This document shows, piece after piece, positions 24,880-33,241 of a stretch of DNA of 64,000 nucleotides. Location of the stretch: the NCBI GenBank assembly GCA_963704335.1, contig OY969889.1:310001-374000 (forward strand), given 5' to 3'. Numbering within the stretch: position 1 is the stretch's first letter; the number at the start of each line of letters is the position of its first letter. The notes under the pieces are model-generated. The model was not told the DNA's origin and made no database searches. It saw only the letters and a list, made by a program, of their open reading frames with translations. Source of the DNA: PALSA-612 sp963704335 (lineage in GTDB: Bacteria > Actinomycetota > Thermoleophilia > Gaiellales > Gaiellaceae). The translations under genes and the position numbers were made by a program.

Positions 24880-26076
24880 TCAGTCAGGGAGCATCGGCAT
24901 CACCAACCCCGTGTCACGACCCAGCAGGACGGCTCGGCTCAGCGCAGCGACTCCGTAGCGGTCGCGGATCTCGTCGAGTGCGGCGTCGAGCGCCTCGCCG
25001 CGGCTGCACGCGAACGGGAGCTTGAGCTGCCGCGGCAGATCGTTCTGGAGGTTGCAGACCGCGACGCCGACAAGGGTAATGCCTCGCCGCTCGATCATGG
25101 GCATTGCGGTCGACAAGAGCCCCCTCGACATGTCGAGGATCGTCCGCGTCTCGCAAGTCGCGTGCTTCAGCGTGCCCGAGCGGGTCGCGCGCGAGAAGTC
25201 GTCGAACCGCAGCCGGATGACGACCGTCCTGCCCACGCGCCCGGCGGCCCGCATCCTGCGGGTCACCCGTTCCACGAGGCCGAGCAGGGCGGCGTCGATC
25301 TCGCCGGCGGACTTGCGTGAGCGGCCGAGGGCGCGCTGCGCTCCGATCGACCGGCGGCGGCGGCGCGTCTGGACGGGACGCGGATCCCGGTTCGACGCCA
25401 GGGCGTGGATGTGCCGGCCCGACGCCTGTCCGAGCATGGACACGAGGACGCCTTCCGACAGCGCGGCCACCTGGCCGACGGTCGCGATCCCCACCTGGTG
25501 GAGCCGGTCGGCGGTGACGGCGCCGACGCCCCAGAGCCGCTCGACCGGGAGGGCGTGGAGAAACGCGAGCTCCCGATCGGGTTGCACGACGAGCAGGCCG
25601 TCGGGCTTGGCGACGCCGCTCGCCACTTTCGCGAGGAACTTCGTCCTCGCCACTCCGACCGTGATCGGCAAGCCGACCCGCTCGCGCACATCCCGCCGCA
25701 GGCGCATGGCGATCTCGGTGGGGGTGCCCGCAAGCCGTCTCATCCCACGCACATCGAGGAACGCCTCGTCGATCGACATGCCTTCGACGAGGGGCGTCGT
25801 GTCGTCGAAGACCCGGTAGATCGCCTTGCTCGCCTCGACGTACGCGGACATGCGCGGGGAAACGACGACGGCAGCCGGGCAGAGGCGGCGAGCGGTCGCT
25901 CCACCCATGGCCGTCCGCACGCCGTAGGCCTTGGCTTCGTAGCTCGCCGCGAGCACGACCCCGGCGCCGACGATCACAGGCCGGCCGCGCAGGCGAGGGT
26001 CATCCCGCTGCTCGACCGACGCGTAGAACGAGTCGACGTCGGCGTGAAGAATCGTCGCCTCGGTTGACACGAACAT
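24880..26076 (-). CDS. dinB: DNA polymerase IV (Y family)
   Basis: A 398-residue translesion polymerase. Catalytic acidic residues sit in HADVDSFYASVE (D13, D15) and GMSIDEAFLDV; little-finger and thumb regions follow; QLKLPF near residue 350 is a beta-clamp-binding motif. A LexA box overlaps the start region, so it should be SOS-induced. The ATG used begins MFVSTEA; a GTG two codons later is an alternative. It is divergent from the DEDDh-UvrC protein and shares the operator. Confidence 0.93.
   Translation of the reverse strand: MFVSTEATILHADVDSFYASVEQRDDPRLRGRPVIVGAGVVLAASYEAKAYGVRTAMGGATARRLCPAAVVVSPRMSAYVEASKAIYRVFDDTTPLVEGMSIDEAFLDVRGMRRLAGTPTEIAMRLRRDVRERVGLPITVGVARTKFLAKVASGVAKPDGLLVVQPDRELAFLHALPVERLWGVGAVTADRLHQVGIATVGQVAALSEGVLVSMLGQASGRHIHALASNRDPRPVQTRRRRRSIGAQRALGRSRKSAGEIDAALLGLVERVTRRMRAAGRVGRTVVIRLRFDDFSRATRSGTLKHATCETRTILDMSRGLLSTAMPMIERRGITLVGVAVCNLQNDLPRQLKLPFACSRGEALDAALDEIRDRYGVAALSRAVLLGRDTGLVMPMLPD
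26064..26069 (+). promoter_or_regulatory. -35 element of the DEDDh-UvrC gene promoter
   Basis: A perfect TTGACA. The LexA box begins one base after it, so repressor would block polymerase. A -10 is less clear: TTTCAT at a 17-bp spacing, or CATAGC slightly further on. Confidence 0.55.
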
Positions 26077-26083
26077 GTGTTCG
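26070..26083. promoter_or_regulatory. LexA (SOS) box shared by dinB and the DEDDh-UvrC gene
   Basis: CGAACATGTGTTCG is a perfect palindrome that fits the actinobacterial/Bacillus SOS consensus GAAC-N4-GTTC. It sits between two divergent DNA-repair genes and covers the dinB start codon. Confidence 0.9.
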
Positions 26084-26098
26084 TAGTTTCATAGCACA

Positions 26099-27742
26099 AT
26101 GCAGCTCGCGCTCGACGGGCTCGATCGCCTCGTGGACGTGCTCCACGAGCAGGGCGCTATCTCGACGGTGGACGCAGCCAGGCTGCTGTTCGCCACCGGC
26201 CCCGTCTCGGACGGTCTCGCCTGCTCGCTGCTGACGGACGTCACGGCGGGCGACAGCCGCATCGTCTGCACGGGCACGACCGTCGCCCTGGCCGGCACAC
26301 AGCAAAACCCGTTGCTCGAGGACGCGGAATTCGTCGTCTTTGACCTCGAGACAACCGGGCTCTCTGGAGCACGGGATCGGATCTGCGAGATCGGCGCGGC
26401 GCGCGTGCGCGCACTCGAGGTGGTGGACTCTTTCCAGTCGCTCGTAAACCCTCGCCGTCCGCTGCCCCGGCCGGTAGCGCGTCTGACCGGCCTGCGCGAG
26501 GAGGAGCTGCAGCGCGCGCCGCCCGTCTCGAGCGTCATCAAGCGGTTCGTCCTCTTCGCGGGCGACGCGCCGCTCGTGGCGCACAACGCCCGCTTCGACC
26601 AGCGCTTCCTGGAACGGCAACTGCAGTGGCTGCACGGTCGGCGGCTCGCCGAGCCACCGCTCTGCACGGCCGCGCTCGCCCGACGCCTGCTCGAAGGACG
26701 CGTTCGCCGCGTCGGCCTCGCCTCGCTCGCCGAGTTCTTCGGCGTCGAGACCCGGCCCTGTCACCGTGCTCTTCCCGACGCCGAAGCCACCGCCGAGGTG
26801 CTCATCTGCCTGATCGGGCTGGCCCAGGAGATCGGAGCGCGGCGCGTCTCCGAGCTGCGCGGGCTGGCCGCTCCTCGCAAGCGGCGGGTGTACGGGAAGC
26901 GGCCGCTCGTTCGAGGCGCGCCGACCCGGCCGGGCGTATACCTGTTTCGCGATCGCCACGACCACGTGCTCTACGTCGGCCGGGCGCGCGACTTGCGCGC
27001 GCGGCTGCGTTCGTACTTCCGGAGCGACCGGCAGCGGCCGTCGGTCGAGGCTGCCCTGCTCGCGCTCGAGCGAATCGAGTGGCGCGTACTCGGCTCCGAG
27101 CTCGAGGCCGCGCTCGAGGAACTGCGACTCATCCGGGAGCTGCAACCTCCGGCCAACTCACGCAGCCGTCGTCGTGAGCATGGCGTGTACTTGAGACTCC
27201 GCAACGGCGAGTTCGTCGTCACCAAGAACGCGACCGAGCTGGGCCCGATCCCGAGTCGCCGGCGCGCCGCTCTGGCTGCGCGCGCGCTCGCCGGCGCGAC
27301 AGAGGAGGAGTGTGAGCGGCTGCTCGAGGGTGGCCCTTTGCCGCGTCTACGTCAGCGACTCGCAGCGCTCGCCGAGGACTACCGCTACGAAGAAGCGGCT
27401 CGACTGCGGGATCGCATCGAGGCCCTCGAGCAGGTCGTCGAGCGCCTACGCCGGCTCGAGCGGCTACGCGCGCTCGACTGCTGCCTTGTCGTCCCGGCGG
27501 TCGAGCCCGGCTGGAGGAAGGTGTTCTACGTGTGCGGCGGCCTGATCTCCGCCGTTCGCTCGGTGCCTGCGGGCACGCGGGTGACGCTCTCGGTCGAGGC
27601 GGCCCTCTGTCAGGTTCCCCGCAGGAGCTCCACGGAGCCGATCACGCCCGAGGAGGCAGAGGATCTCCTGCTGCTCGGCGGGTTCATCAGGCGCCCACCG
27701 CCGGAGCTCGCGGTGCTCACACTCCAGGCTGACGCCGCGTGA
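26099..27742 (+). CDS. DEDDh exonuclease fused to GIY-YIG/UvrC-like region
   Basis: A 547-residue repair nuclease. After a short N-terminal helical part come the DEDDh exonuclease motifs: FDLETTGLSG (D82, E84), AHNARFDQRF, and CHRALPDAEAT. A GIY-YIG module follows (about 285-320: GVYLFRDRHDHVLYVGRARDL), then a UVR-type helix pair (LAEDYRYEEAARLRDRIEAL near 420). Actinobacteria commonly encode this DnaQ-Cho/UvrC fusion; it is thought to incise and trim damaged DNA, without the C-terminal RNase H-like nuclease of UvrC. The LexA box upstream indicates induction by DNA damage, together with dinB. Confidence 0.9.
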   Translation: MQLALDGLDRLVDVLHEQGAISTVDAARLLFATGPVSDGLACSLLTDVTAGDSRIVCTGTTVALAGTQQNPLLEDAEFVVFDLETTGLSGARDRICEIGAARVRALEVVDSFQSLVNPRRPLPRPVARLTGLREEELQRAPPVSSVIKRFVLFAGDAPLVAHNARFDQRFLERQLQWLHGRRLAEPPLCTAALARRLLEGRVRRVGLASLAEFFGVETRPCHRALPDAEATAEVLICLIGLAQEIGARRVSELRGLAAPRKRRVYGKRPLVRGAPTRPGVYLFRDRHDHVLYVGRARDLRARLRSYFRSDRQRPSVEAALLALERIEWRVLGSELEAALEELRLIRELQPPANSRSRRREHGVYLRLRNGEFVVTKNATELGPIPSRRRAALAARALAGATEEECERLLEGGPLPRLRQRLAALAEDYRYEEAARLRDRIEALEQVVERLRRLERLRALDCCLVVPAVEPGWRKVFYVCGGLISAVRSVPAGTRVTLSVEAALCQVPRRSSTEPITPEEAEDLLLLGGFIRRPPPELAVLTLQADAA

Positions 27743-27745
27743 GGG

Positions 27746-28006
27746 TCAGTCGGGCGACGGGCCGCGCATCTCGTCGCGGGCGGCGCGGGCGCGCTCGTGC
27801 ACCTGGCGTCGCCGCTCGGCGAGGTCGTCGCTCAGCGCCGTCTCGGCCTCGGGCGCGGGCTCGGCACTGGCCCGCTCGTCGAGCTTGCGGCGGAGCTCCT
27901 CGGCCGGATCGACGGCCGGATCGCCGGCAGTCGCCGCCGGGCGCCGGTGCAGGACATACGCGACGAGCGCCGCGAGCCCCGTCAGCACCAACAGCCGTCG
28001 CCACAT
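27746..28006 (-). CDS. Small membrane-anchored protein, 86 aa
   Basis: An 86-residue protein with an N-terminal transmembrane helix (RRLLVLTGLAALVAYVL) and a charged, probably helical cytoplasmic tail with many E/R/A. The ATG at 28006 is chosen because TAGCAT lies 7 nt upstream, fitting the leaderless pattern of this genome; an open extension upstream lacks coding character. It ends 4 bp from the convergent DEDDh-UvrC stop and is divergent from rpsF. Family unknown. Confidence 0.65.
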   Translation of the reverse strand: MWRRLLVLTGLAALVAYVLHRRPAATAGDPAVDPAEELRRKLDERASAEPAPEAETALSDDLAERRRQVHERARAARDEMRGPSPD

Positions 28007-28013
28007 GCAACCG

Positions 28014-28019
28014 ATGCTA
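28014..28019 (-). promoter_or_regulatory. -10 element of leaderless small membrane protein gene
   Basis: TAGCAT on the minus strand, 7 nt before the ATG at 28006. There is no Shine-Dalgarno sequence in that gap. Confidence 0.5.
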
Positions 28020-28122
28020 CAGTGCTCAGCCGAACTTCTCGCCACGCCCTGTGCCGACCCGCCCGGGACCGGCACCGAAGAGCGGGGCCGCCTAAGACCA
28101 CGAGAAGGAGTTGACCGGAGCG

Positions 28123-28641
28123 TTGAACGACTACGAGATCCTGCTGATGATCGACCCTGAGGTGCCCGAAGAGCGGCACGGCGAGATCGTCACGCGCACA
28201 CGCGAGCTCGTCGAGAAGGACGGCGGCACGTGGGAGGACCACAAGCCCTGGGGGCGGCGACGGCTCGCCTACGAGATCGACCACAAGCCCGAGGGCGTCT
28301 ATCACCTGCTGACCTTCAACTGCGAGCCCGCGGCGCTGGACGAGATCTCCCGCGTCCTGAAGATCACCGACGGCGTCATGCGGCACCTGGCGACGCGGCG
28401 CCCGCGAGCGCACCGCCGTGGCGAGGCGCCCGCCGCTGCCGAGCCGCCCGCCGAGTACGCCCAGCCGGCCGGCTCGGAGGAACCCGAAGCCGTAGCCGCA
28501 GCCGCACCCGCAGCCGAAGCCGAAGCGGCACCCGCAGCCGAAGCCGACGCGGCACCCGCAGCCGAAGCCGACGCGGCACCCGCAGCCGAAGCCGCACCCG
28601 AAGTCGAAGCCGATGCCCCCATCGCGGAGCGAGAGGAGTAA
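28123..28641 (+). CDS. rpsF: Ribosomal protein bS6 with long acidic tail
   Basis: S6 core: NDYEILLMIDPEVPEE, a GGTWEDHKPWGRRRLAYEI segment and YHLLTFNCEPAALDEISRVL, residues about 1-97. An extra tail of about 75 residues follows, built from A-E-P-D repeats (PAAEADA units, with matching 24-bp DNA repeats). The core alone is the normal family length. The start is placed at TTG 28123 because family members begin at this point; GAAGGAG lies 12 nt upstream, and the in-frame TTG at 28111 directly abuts it. It is the first gene of the rpsF-ssb-rpsR-rplI block. Confidence 0.93.
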   Translation: MNDYEILLMIDPEVPEERHGEIVTRTRELVEKDGGTWEDHKPWGRRRLAYEIDHKPEGVYHLLTFNCEPAALDEISRVLKITDGVMRHLATRRPRAHRRGEAPAAAEPPAEYAQPAGSEEPEAVAAAAPAAEAEAAPAAEADAAPAAEADAAPAAEAAPEVEADAPIAEREE

Positions 28642-28643
28642 CC

Positions 28644-29072
28644 GTGGCCAACATCAACCGCGTCGTGCTCGTCGGAAACCTCACACGGGACCCCGAGCTG
28701 CGGCACACGCCCAGTGGCACCGCCGTCTGCAGCCTTCGTCTCGCCGTCAACACGCGGCGTAAGGACGGCGCGACCGGCGAGTGGACCGAGAAGCCGAACT
28801 ACTTCGACATCACGGTCTGGGGCAACCAGGGTGAGAACTGCGCGCAGTACCTGGCCAAGGGCCGCCCGGTGGCCATCGACGGCCGCCTGGAGTGGCGCGA
28901 ATGGGAGGCTCAGGACGGCACGAAGCGCCAGGCCGTGGAAGTGATCGCCGACTCCGTGCAGTTCCTCGGCGGCCGCGGCGACGGCGAGCAGTCGTTCGCA
29001 CCCGCTGCTGCCGGCGGTGAGAAGTCCGACGCCGAGTTCCCGCCAGCCGCCGACGACGACATCCCGTTCTAA
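28644..29072 (+). CDS. ssb: Single-stranded DNA-binding protein
   Basis: A 142-residue SSB: OB-fold with INRVVLVGNLTRDPELR, NYFDITVWGNQGENCAQYL and VQFLGG; a linker rich in A/G/E; and the conserved acidic tip DDDIPF that docks repair and replication proteins. GTG start with GAGAGGAG upstream. Placed between S6 and S18 as in most bacteria; the last base of its stop TAA is the A of the rpsR ATG (TAATG). Confidence 0.96.
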   Translation: MANINRVVLVGNLTRDPELRHTPSGTAVCSLRLAVNTRRKDGATGEWTEKPNYFDITVWGNQGENCAQYLAKGRPVAIDGRLEWREWEAQDGTKRQAVEVIADSVQFLGGRGDGEQSFAPAAAGGEKSDAEFPPAADDDIPF

Positions 29073-29356
29073 TGGCCAAGAAGCCGAAGCCCAGAGAAGA
29101 GCGCTCGACGCAGCGCCGTCGTCCCGGCCAGCGCGACGGCCAGATGCGGCGCCGCAACTGCTCGTTCTGCCGCGCGAAGATCGAGGACGTCGACTACAAG
29201 GACATCAACCAGCTGCGCCGGTTCATCTCCGAGCGCGGCAAGATCCGCTCGCGGCGCATCACCGGCGCTTGCCGCCGCCACCAGAACCAGGTGTCCGTCG
29301 CCGTCAAGCGGGCCCGCGAGATGGCGCTGCTGCCCTACGTGGGCGAGCGCCAGTAG
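29072..29356 (+). CDS. rpsR: Ribosomal protein bS18, zinc-type
   Basis: A 94-residue S18. The N-terminal basic extension is followed by NCSFCRAK and GACRRHQ, giving three cysteines and a histidine in the C+ (zinc-binding) form, and by the core motif KIRSRRITG. It is coupled to ssb through TAATG and followed by rplI after 5 bp. It pairs with S6 on the small-subunit platform. Confidence 0.96.
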   Translation: MAKKPKPREERSTQRRRPGQRDGQMRRRNCSFCRAKIEDVDYKDINQLRRFISERGKIRSRRITGACRRHQNQVSVAVKRAREMALLPYVGERQ

Positions 29357-29361
29357 CCGCG

Positions 29362-30021
29362 ATGCAGCTGATCCTGCTCCAGGACGTCGACAACGTCGGC
29401 CTGCGCGGTGACGTGGTGGACGTTGCCCGCGGGTACGCACGGAACTACCTGCTGCCCAGGCGGCTTGCGGAAGAGGCCACGCCGGCGCGGCTGGGCGAGC
29501 TCGAGAAGCGCGACTCACACCGCGCGCGCCACGAGGCGGCCACGACCGACCAGGCGACCGACATCCAGAAGGTGCTGGAAAAGGCCGAGCTGCGTTTCGA
29601 GATGACGGCCGGGCCCACCGGCTCGCTCTACGGATCGGTGACCGCCACCGACATCGCAGACGAGCTCTGGGAGAGGCACAAGGTGCGCGTCGACCGCCGC
29701 AAGATCGAGCTCCCGCAGCCGATCAAGCGCGTCGGGCGCTACGCGGTGGCGGTCGGCATCTTCGAGGAAGTCCAGGCCGAGGTGGCGACGCTCGTGGTCG
29801 GCGTCCTGCCCGACGGCAGCGAGCTCGAACTGGTGGAAGACGAGCCGGTCGCCGAGGAGCCCGCGGCCGAGGAGACCGCAGTCGAGGAGACCGCCGCCGA
29901 GGCTCCCGAGGTCGTCGACGAGCCCGCGGCCGAGGAGCCCGAGGTCGTAGACGAGCCTGCGGCGGAGGAGCCCGAGGCCGTCGAGGAGCCGGCGGCCGAG
30001 GCGGAAGTCACCAAGGAATAG
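29362..30021 (+). CDS. rplI: Ribosomal protein bL9 with acidic C-terminal tail
   Basis: A 219-residue L9: N-terminal domain MQLILLQDVDNVGLRGDVV and the GYARNYLLPRRLA signature, a connecting helix and a C-terminal domain ending near residue 153. Beyond this comes a tail of some 65 residues made of E-E-P-A-A/E-V-V-D repeats, absent from typical L9 (about 150 residues). The S6 protein of the same operon has a similar tail. ATG 5 bp after the rpsR stop. Confidence 0.95.
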   Translation: MQLILLQDVDNVGLRGDVVDVARGYARNYLLPRRLAEEATPARLGELEKRDSHRARHEAATTDQATDIQKVLEKAELRFEMTAGPTGSLYGSVTATDIADELWERHKVRVDRRKIELPQPIKRVGRYAVAVGIFEEVQAEVATLVVGVLPDGSELELVEDEPVAEEPAAEETAVEETAAEAPEVVDEPAAEEPEVVDEPAAEEPEAVEEPAAEAEVTKE

Positions 30022-30067
30022 CTCCACTCGGGGACAGGATGAATCCTGGCCTCGCTTCTCTTGGGTA

Positions 30068-30096
30068 TTCCACACCTCCTGTGGAAGCCTGTGGAA
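30068..30096. repeat. Repeated TGTGGAA/TTCCACA heptamers upstream of dnaB
   Basis: TTCCACA-CCTCC-TGTGGAA forms an inverted repeat (30068-30086) and a further TGTGGAA follows at 30090-30096. It sits 47 bp after rplI and may be an rplI terminator hairpin. TATTCCACA also resembles a DnaA box at seven of nine positions. The rest of 30022-30282 has no gene; TTAATACCT just before dnaB is a possible -10. Confidence 0.45.
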
Positions 30097-30282
30097 TGTC
30101 GCACGAACTTCCCGCGTAGAGCGTCCTTTTCGTCCACCGCTCCGTCCGGGTCACGGTCGACAATGGCAGGAACAGATGTTCTATTCTTGCTGCAAATCGT
30201 CTGCGCCGAGCCGATCGAGGGGTCGTGGATTTCGTTGCTTTCCACCCGTTGAAAGTGAGCGCCCGTGGGGGGTTAATACCTC

Positions 30283-31635
30283 GTGGCTCAAGTAGCCCCT
30301 TCGCTGAGTTCCGCCCCGGTTCCGCCGCAAAATCTCGATGCCGAGGAGTCCGTACTCGGCGCGATGATGCTCTCCCCCGGCGCAATCGGGGCGGTCAGCG
30401 AAGTCCTCTCCGCTACTGACTTCTACCGGGAGAGCCACTCGAAGATCTACCTGGCCGGCCTCGCGCTGTACGCGCGCGGCGAGCCCGTCGACGCGATCAC
30501 GCTCGTCGACGAGCTCGACCAGCGGAGCCAGCTCGAGGACGTCGGCGGAAAGGTACGCATCCACGAGCTGGCTGCACTCGTCCCCGCTGCCGCCAACGCA
30601 GCCCACTACGCGCGCATCGTGCGCGAGATGGCGACGCTGCGGGGGCTGATCCGCGCCGGCAACGAGATCGCGCGCCTCGGCATCGAGCGGCCGTCCGAGA
30701 CCCCGGAGCTCGTCGACCGGGCCGAGCAGACCATCTTCGACCTCGCGCAGTCACGCGTCACGCAGGACTTCACCCACATCGAAGAGCTATTGAAGGAAGG
30801 CTTCGAGCGCATCACGGCGCTCTACGAGGACGGCGCCGACGTCACCGGCGTCGCCGCCGGCTTCAAGGACATCGACCACCTCACGTCCGGCTTCCAGCCC
30901 GGCAACCTCATCATCCTCGCCGCCCGGCCGAGCATGGGGAAGTCGGGCCTCGCGATGTGTATGGCAGCGAACCTCGCGGTGCGCGGCGAGACCCCGGTGG
31001 CGCTGTTCACGCTCGAGATGTCGAAGGCCGAGGTCACGCAGCGCCTCATGTGCTCGGAGGCGAAGGTCGAGTCCCAGCGGCTGCGGACGGGCAAGCTCGC
31101 CCCCGACGACTGGCCGCGCCTCACCGCCGCGTGCGACCGACTATCGAAGGCGCCGATCTACGTCGACGACACGGGTTCCGTCACGATGATGGAGATCCGG
31201 TCGAAGTCACGGCGGCTGAAGATGCGCGAGCCCGGGCTGGGGCTGATCATCGTCGACTACCTCCAGCTGATGACGTCCGGCGCGTCCGTCGAGAACCGCG
31301 TCCAGGAGGTATCGGCCATCTCGCGGTCGTTGAAGGTGCTCGCTCGCGACCTCGAGGTGCCCGTGCTGGCGCTGTCTCAGCTGTCGCGCGCCGTCGAGCA
31401 GCGCCACGACAAGCGGCCGATCCTGTCCGACCTCCGGGAGTCGGGGAGCCTCGAACAGGACGCCGACCTCGTCTTCTTCATCTACCGCGACGAGTACTAC
31501 GACGCGGAGTCCGACCAGCAGGGCCTGGCCGAGGTGCATCTCGCCAAGCACCGGAACGGCCCCACGGGTACGGCCAAGCTCTCGTTCCTGAAGCGATTCG
31601 CGAAGTTCGCCGACTTGGCGGGTGGCACCACCTAA
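30283..31635 (+). CDS. dnaB: Replicative DNA helicase
   Basis: A 450-residue hexameric helicase. The N-terminal domain begins PPQNLDAEESVLGAMM; the RecA-like domain has Walker A RPSMGKSGLAM (near 215), the LFTLEMSKAEVTQRL segment, Walker B IIVDYLQLM (near 320) and the DNA-binding and arginine-finger regions DLRESGSLEQDADLV. No intein is inserted. GTG start; there is no clear ribosome binding site, and TTAAT lies a few bases upstream, so it may be leaderless. Confidence 0.95.
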   Translation: MAQVAPSLSSAPVPPQNLDAEESVLGAMMLSPGAIGAVSEVLSATDFYRESHSKIYLAGLALYARGEPVDAITLVDELDQRSQLEDVGGKVRIHELAALVPAAANAAHYARIVREMATLRGLIRAGNEIARLGIERPSETPELVDRAEQTIFDLAQSRVTQDFTHIEELLKEGFERITALYEDGADVTGVAAGFKDIDHLTSGFQPGNLIILAARPSMGKSGLAMCMAANLAVRGETPVALFTLEMSKAEVTQRLMCSEAKVESQRLRTGKLAPDDWPRLTAACDRLSKAPIYVDDTGSVTMMEIRSKSRRLKMREPGLGLIIVDYLQLMTSGASVENRVQEVSAISRSLKVLARDLEVPVLALSQLSRAVEQRHDKRPILSDLRESGSLEQDADLVFFIYRDEYYDAESDQQGLAEVHLAKHRNGPTGTAKLSFLKRFAKFADLAGGTT

Positions 31636-31900
31636 GGAGAGATCACCGAGCAATCACACCGAAGCAGGGGGAAAGGAGGAACAGAGGACGGAGACGCAGA
31701 TCATCTGGATTCGCGAGACCACCACGTCGTTCTCGGCGCAGTGCGAGCACTGCCACTACGAGCGAGCCTGGCCGCCCGTCGTCGTCCGCGGCGGGCTCTG
31801 CCCGGAGGCCGACGTCGGTTTCGTGACCTGCTGGCGCGGGCACCGAATCCGCATTCGCCGCTTCCCGCGCATCCACGCGCAGGCCTCGGCAACCGGCTAG
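31622..31900 (+). CDS. Small cysteine-rich hypothetical protein
   Basis: Up to 92 residues. The C-terminal part IIWIRETTTSFSAQCEHCHYERAW...TCWRGHRIRIRRF has CEHCH and CWRGH, a potential zinc-binding set. The first 25 codons, from the GTG inside the end of dnaB, look non-coding in composition; the real start may be a non-standard codon near the GGAAAGGAGG at about 31671. It lies between dnaB and purA on the same strand. Family not recognised. Confidence 0.5.
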   Translation: MAPPKERSPSNHTEAGGKEEQRTETQIIWIRETTTSFSAQCEHCHYERAWPPVVVRGGLCPEADVGFVTCWRGHRIRIRRFPRIHAQASATG

Positions 31901-31915
31901 CGCCGACATAGCTGG

Positions 31916-31921
31916 CAGACT
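31916..31921 (+). promoter_or_regulatory. -10-like element of purA
   Basis: CAGACT, 6 nt before the GTG of purA, in the same position as TAGACT elements at purD and purM. The first base departs from consensus. Confidence 0.4.
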
Positions 31922-31927
31922 CCCGGC

Positions 31928-33217
31928 GTGCCGGCGACGGTGATCATCGGCGCGCAGTGGGGTGACGAGGGCAAGGGCAAGATCGTCGACCTGCTCGCGC
32001 GCGACTCGGACGTCGTCTGCCGCTACAACGGCGGACCCGGGGCCGGCCATACGATCGTCGCCGACGGCGAGACGTACAAGCTCAAGCACATGCCCTCGGG
32101 GATCCTCTGGGGCAAGGAGTGCGTGATCGGCTCCGGCTGCGTTGTCGATCCCGCGGTCTTCATCGACGAGCTCGACGAGCTCGAGCGGCGGGGTGTGTCC
32201 GTGGACGTCGTTCGCCTGTCGGCGAACGCGCATGTCGTCATGCCGTGGCACGTCGCCATCGACCAGGCAAGCGAGCGGCGCCTCGGGAAGCTTCAGATCG
32301 GAACCACGCGGCGCGGCAACGGCCCTGCGTACGCCGACCGCGCGTACCGGCTCGGGATCCGGCTGCAGGACCTCTTCGACCCGAAGATCTTGCGCGAGAA
32401 GATCGAGGTGGCGCTGGCCGAGAAGAACATCTGGCTCGAGCGCGTCTACGGGGTGGAGCCGCTCGAACTCGAGGAGCTGGCCGGGCGCTACGAGGGTTAT
32501 GCGCAGAGGCTGCGGCCGTTCCTGGCCGACACGTCGCTGCTCGTCGACCGCGCTCTGCGAGACGACAAGCGCGTGCTGCTCGAGGGCGCGCACGGGACGC
32601 TGCTCGACATCGATCACGGCACGTATCCCTTCGTCACCTCGTCCTCCACGGTCGCGGGTGGCGCCTGCACCGGCATCGGGATCGGGCCGACGCGCATCGA
32701 CGGTGTGACGGGCATCGCGAAGGCGTACGTGACACGGGTTGGCGAGGGGCCGTTCCCGACGGAGATCGAAGGCGCCGACCAGGCGCGCGTGCGCGAGCTC
32801 GGGGCAGAGTTCGGGACAGTGACCGGTCGCGAGCGGCGCTGCGGCTGGCTCGATCTCGTCGCGCTGCGCTACGCGGCGCGGATCAACGGCTTCACGTCGC
32901 TCGCACTGACGAAGCTCGACGTCCTCTCGTCCTTCTCGGAGTTGCCGGTCTGCGTTCGCTACCGGCTGCGCGACGGGACGGAGTCGGCGGACTTCCCGGC
33001 CCACCAGAGCGACTTTCACCACGCCGAGCCGGTGTACGAGGTGCTCGCCGGGTGGAGCGAGCCGATCGACGAGGTCGGCGGCTTCCAGGAGCTGCCGGAC
33101 GCCGCACGGCGTTACGTCGAGTTCGTGGAGCGCGAGCTCGACGTGTCAGTGACGCTCGTCGGCACCGGTGCCGAGCGCGAGCGCGTGCTCACCCGTCATG
33201 AGGCGGCACTAACTTAG
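31928..33217 (+). CDS. purA: Adenylosuccinate synthetase
   Basis: A 429-residue enzyme converting IMP, aspartate and GTP to adenylosuccinate. It has the P-loop GAQWGDEGKGKIVD at the N-terminus with the catalytic Asp and the following GPGAGHTI, the IMP-binding segment IGTTRRGNGPAYADR, the GHGT-like EGAHGTLLDIDHGTYPFVTSSS, and the C-terminal LTKLDVLSSFSELPVC that binds the GTP base. Full length. GTG start without a ribosome binding site. Confidence 0.97.
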   Translation: MPATVIIGAQWGDEGKGKIVDLLARDSDVVCRYNGGPGAGHTIVADGETYKLKHMPSGILWGKECVIGSGCVVDPAVFIDELDELERRGVSVDVVRLSANAHVVMPWHVAIDQASERRLGKLQIGTTRRGNGPAYADRAYRLGIRLQDLFDPKILREKIEVALAEKNIWLERVYGVEPLELEELAGRYEGYAQRLRPFLADTSLLVDRALRDDKRVLLEGAHGTLLDIDHGTYPFVTSSSTVAGGACTGIGIGPTRIDGVTGIAKAYVTRVGEGPFPTEIEGADQARVRELGAEFGTVTGRERRCGWLDLVALRYAARINGFTSLALTKLDVLSSFSELPVCVRYRLRDGTESADFPAHQSDFHHAEPVYEVLAGWSEPIDEVGGFQELPDAARRYVEFVERELDVSVTLVGTGAERERVLTRHEAALT

Positions 33218-33220
33218 TCT

Positions 33221-33233
33221 CACTGTTATAGTG
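33221..33233. promoter_or_regulatory. Inverted repeat over the promoter of the HTH regulator gene
   Basis: CACT-GTTAT-AGTG, an inverted repeat that covers the -10 TATAGT (33227-33232), 9 bp before the ATG. It is the probable operator for autoregulation. Confidence 0.5.
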
Positions 33234-33241
33234 CGTGTCCG

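Noticed and set aside
28500..28612. Regular GCAGCCGAAGCC-type repeats as a regulatory repeat array
   Set aside because: They encode the in-frame A/E/P tail of ribosomal protein S6.
30022..30282. Replication origin next to dnaB
   Set aside because: No dnaA, dnaN or consensus DnaA-box cluster, and no AT-rich unwinding stretch.
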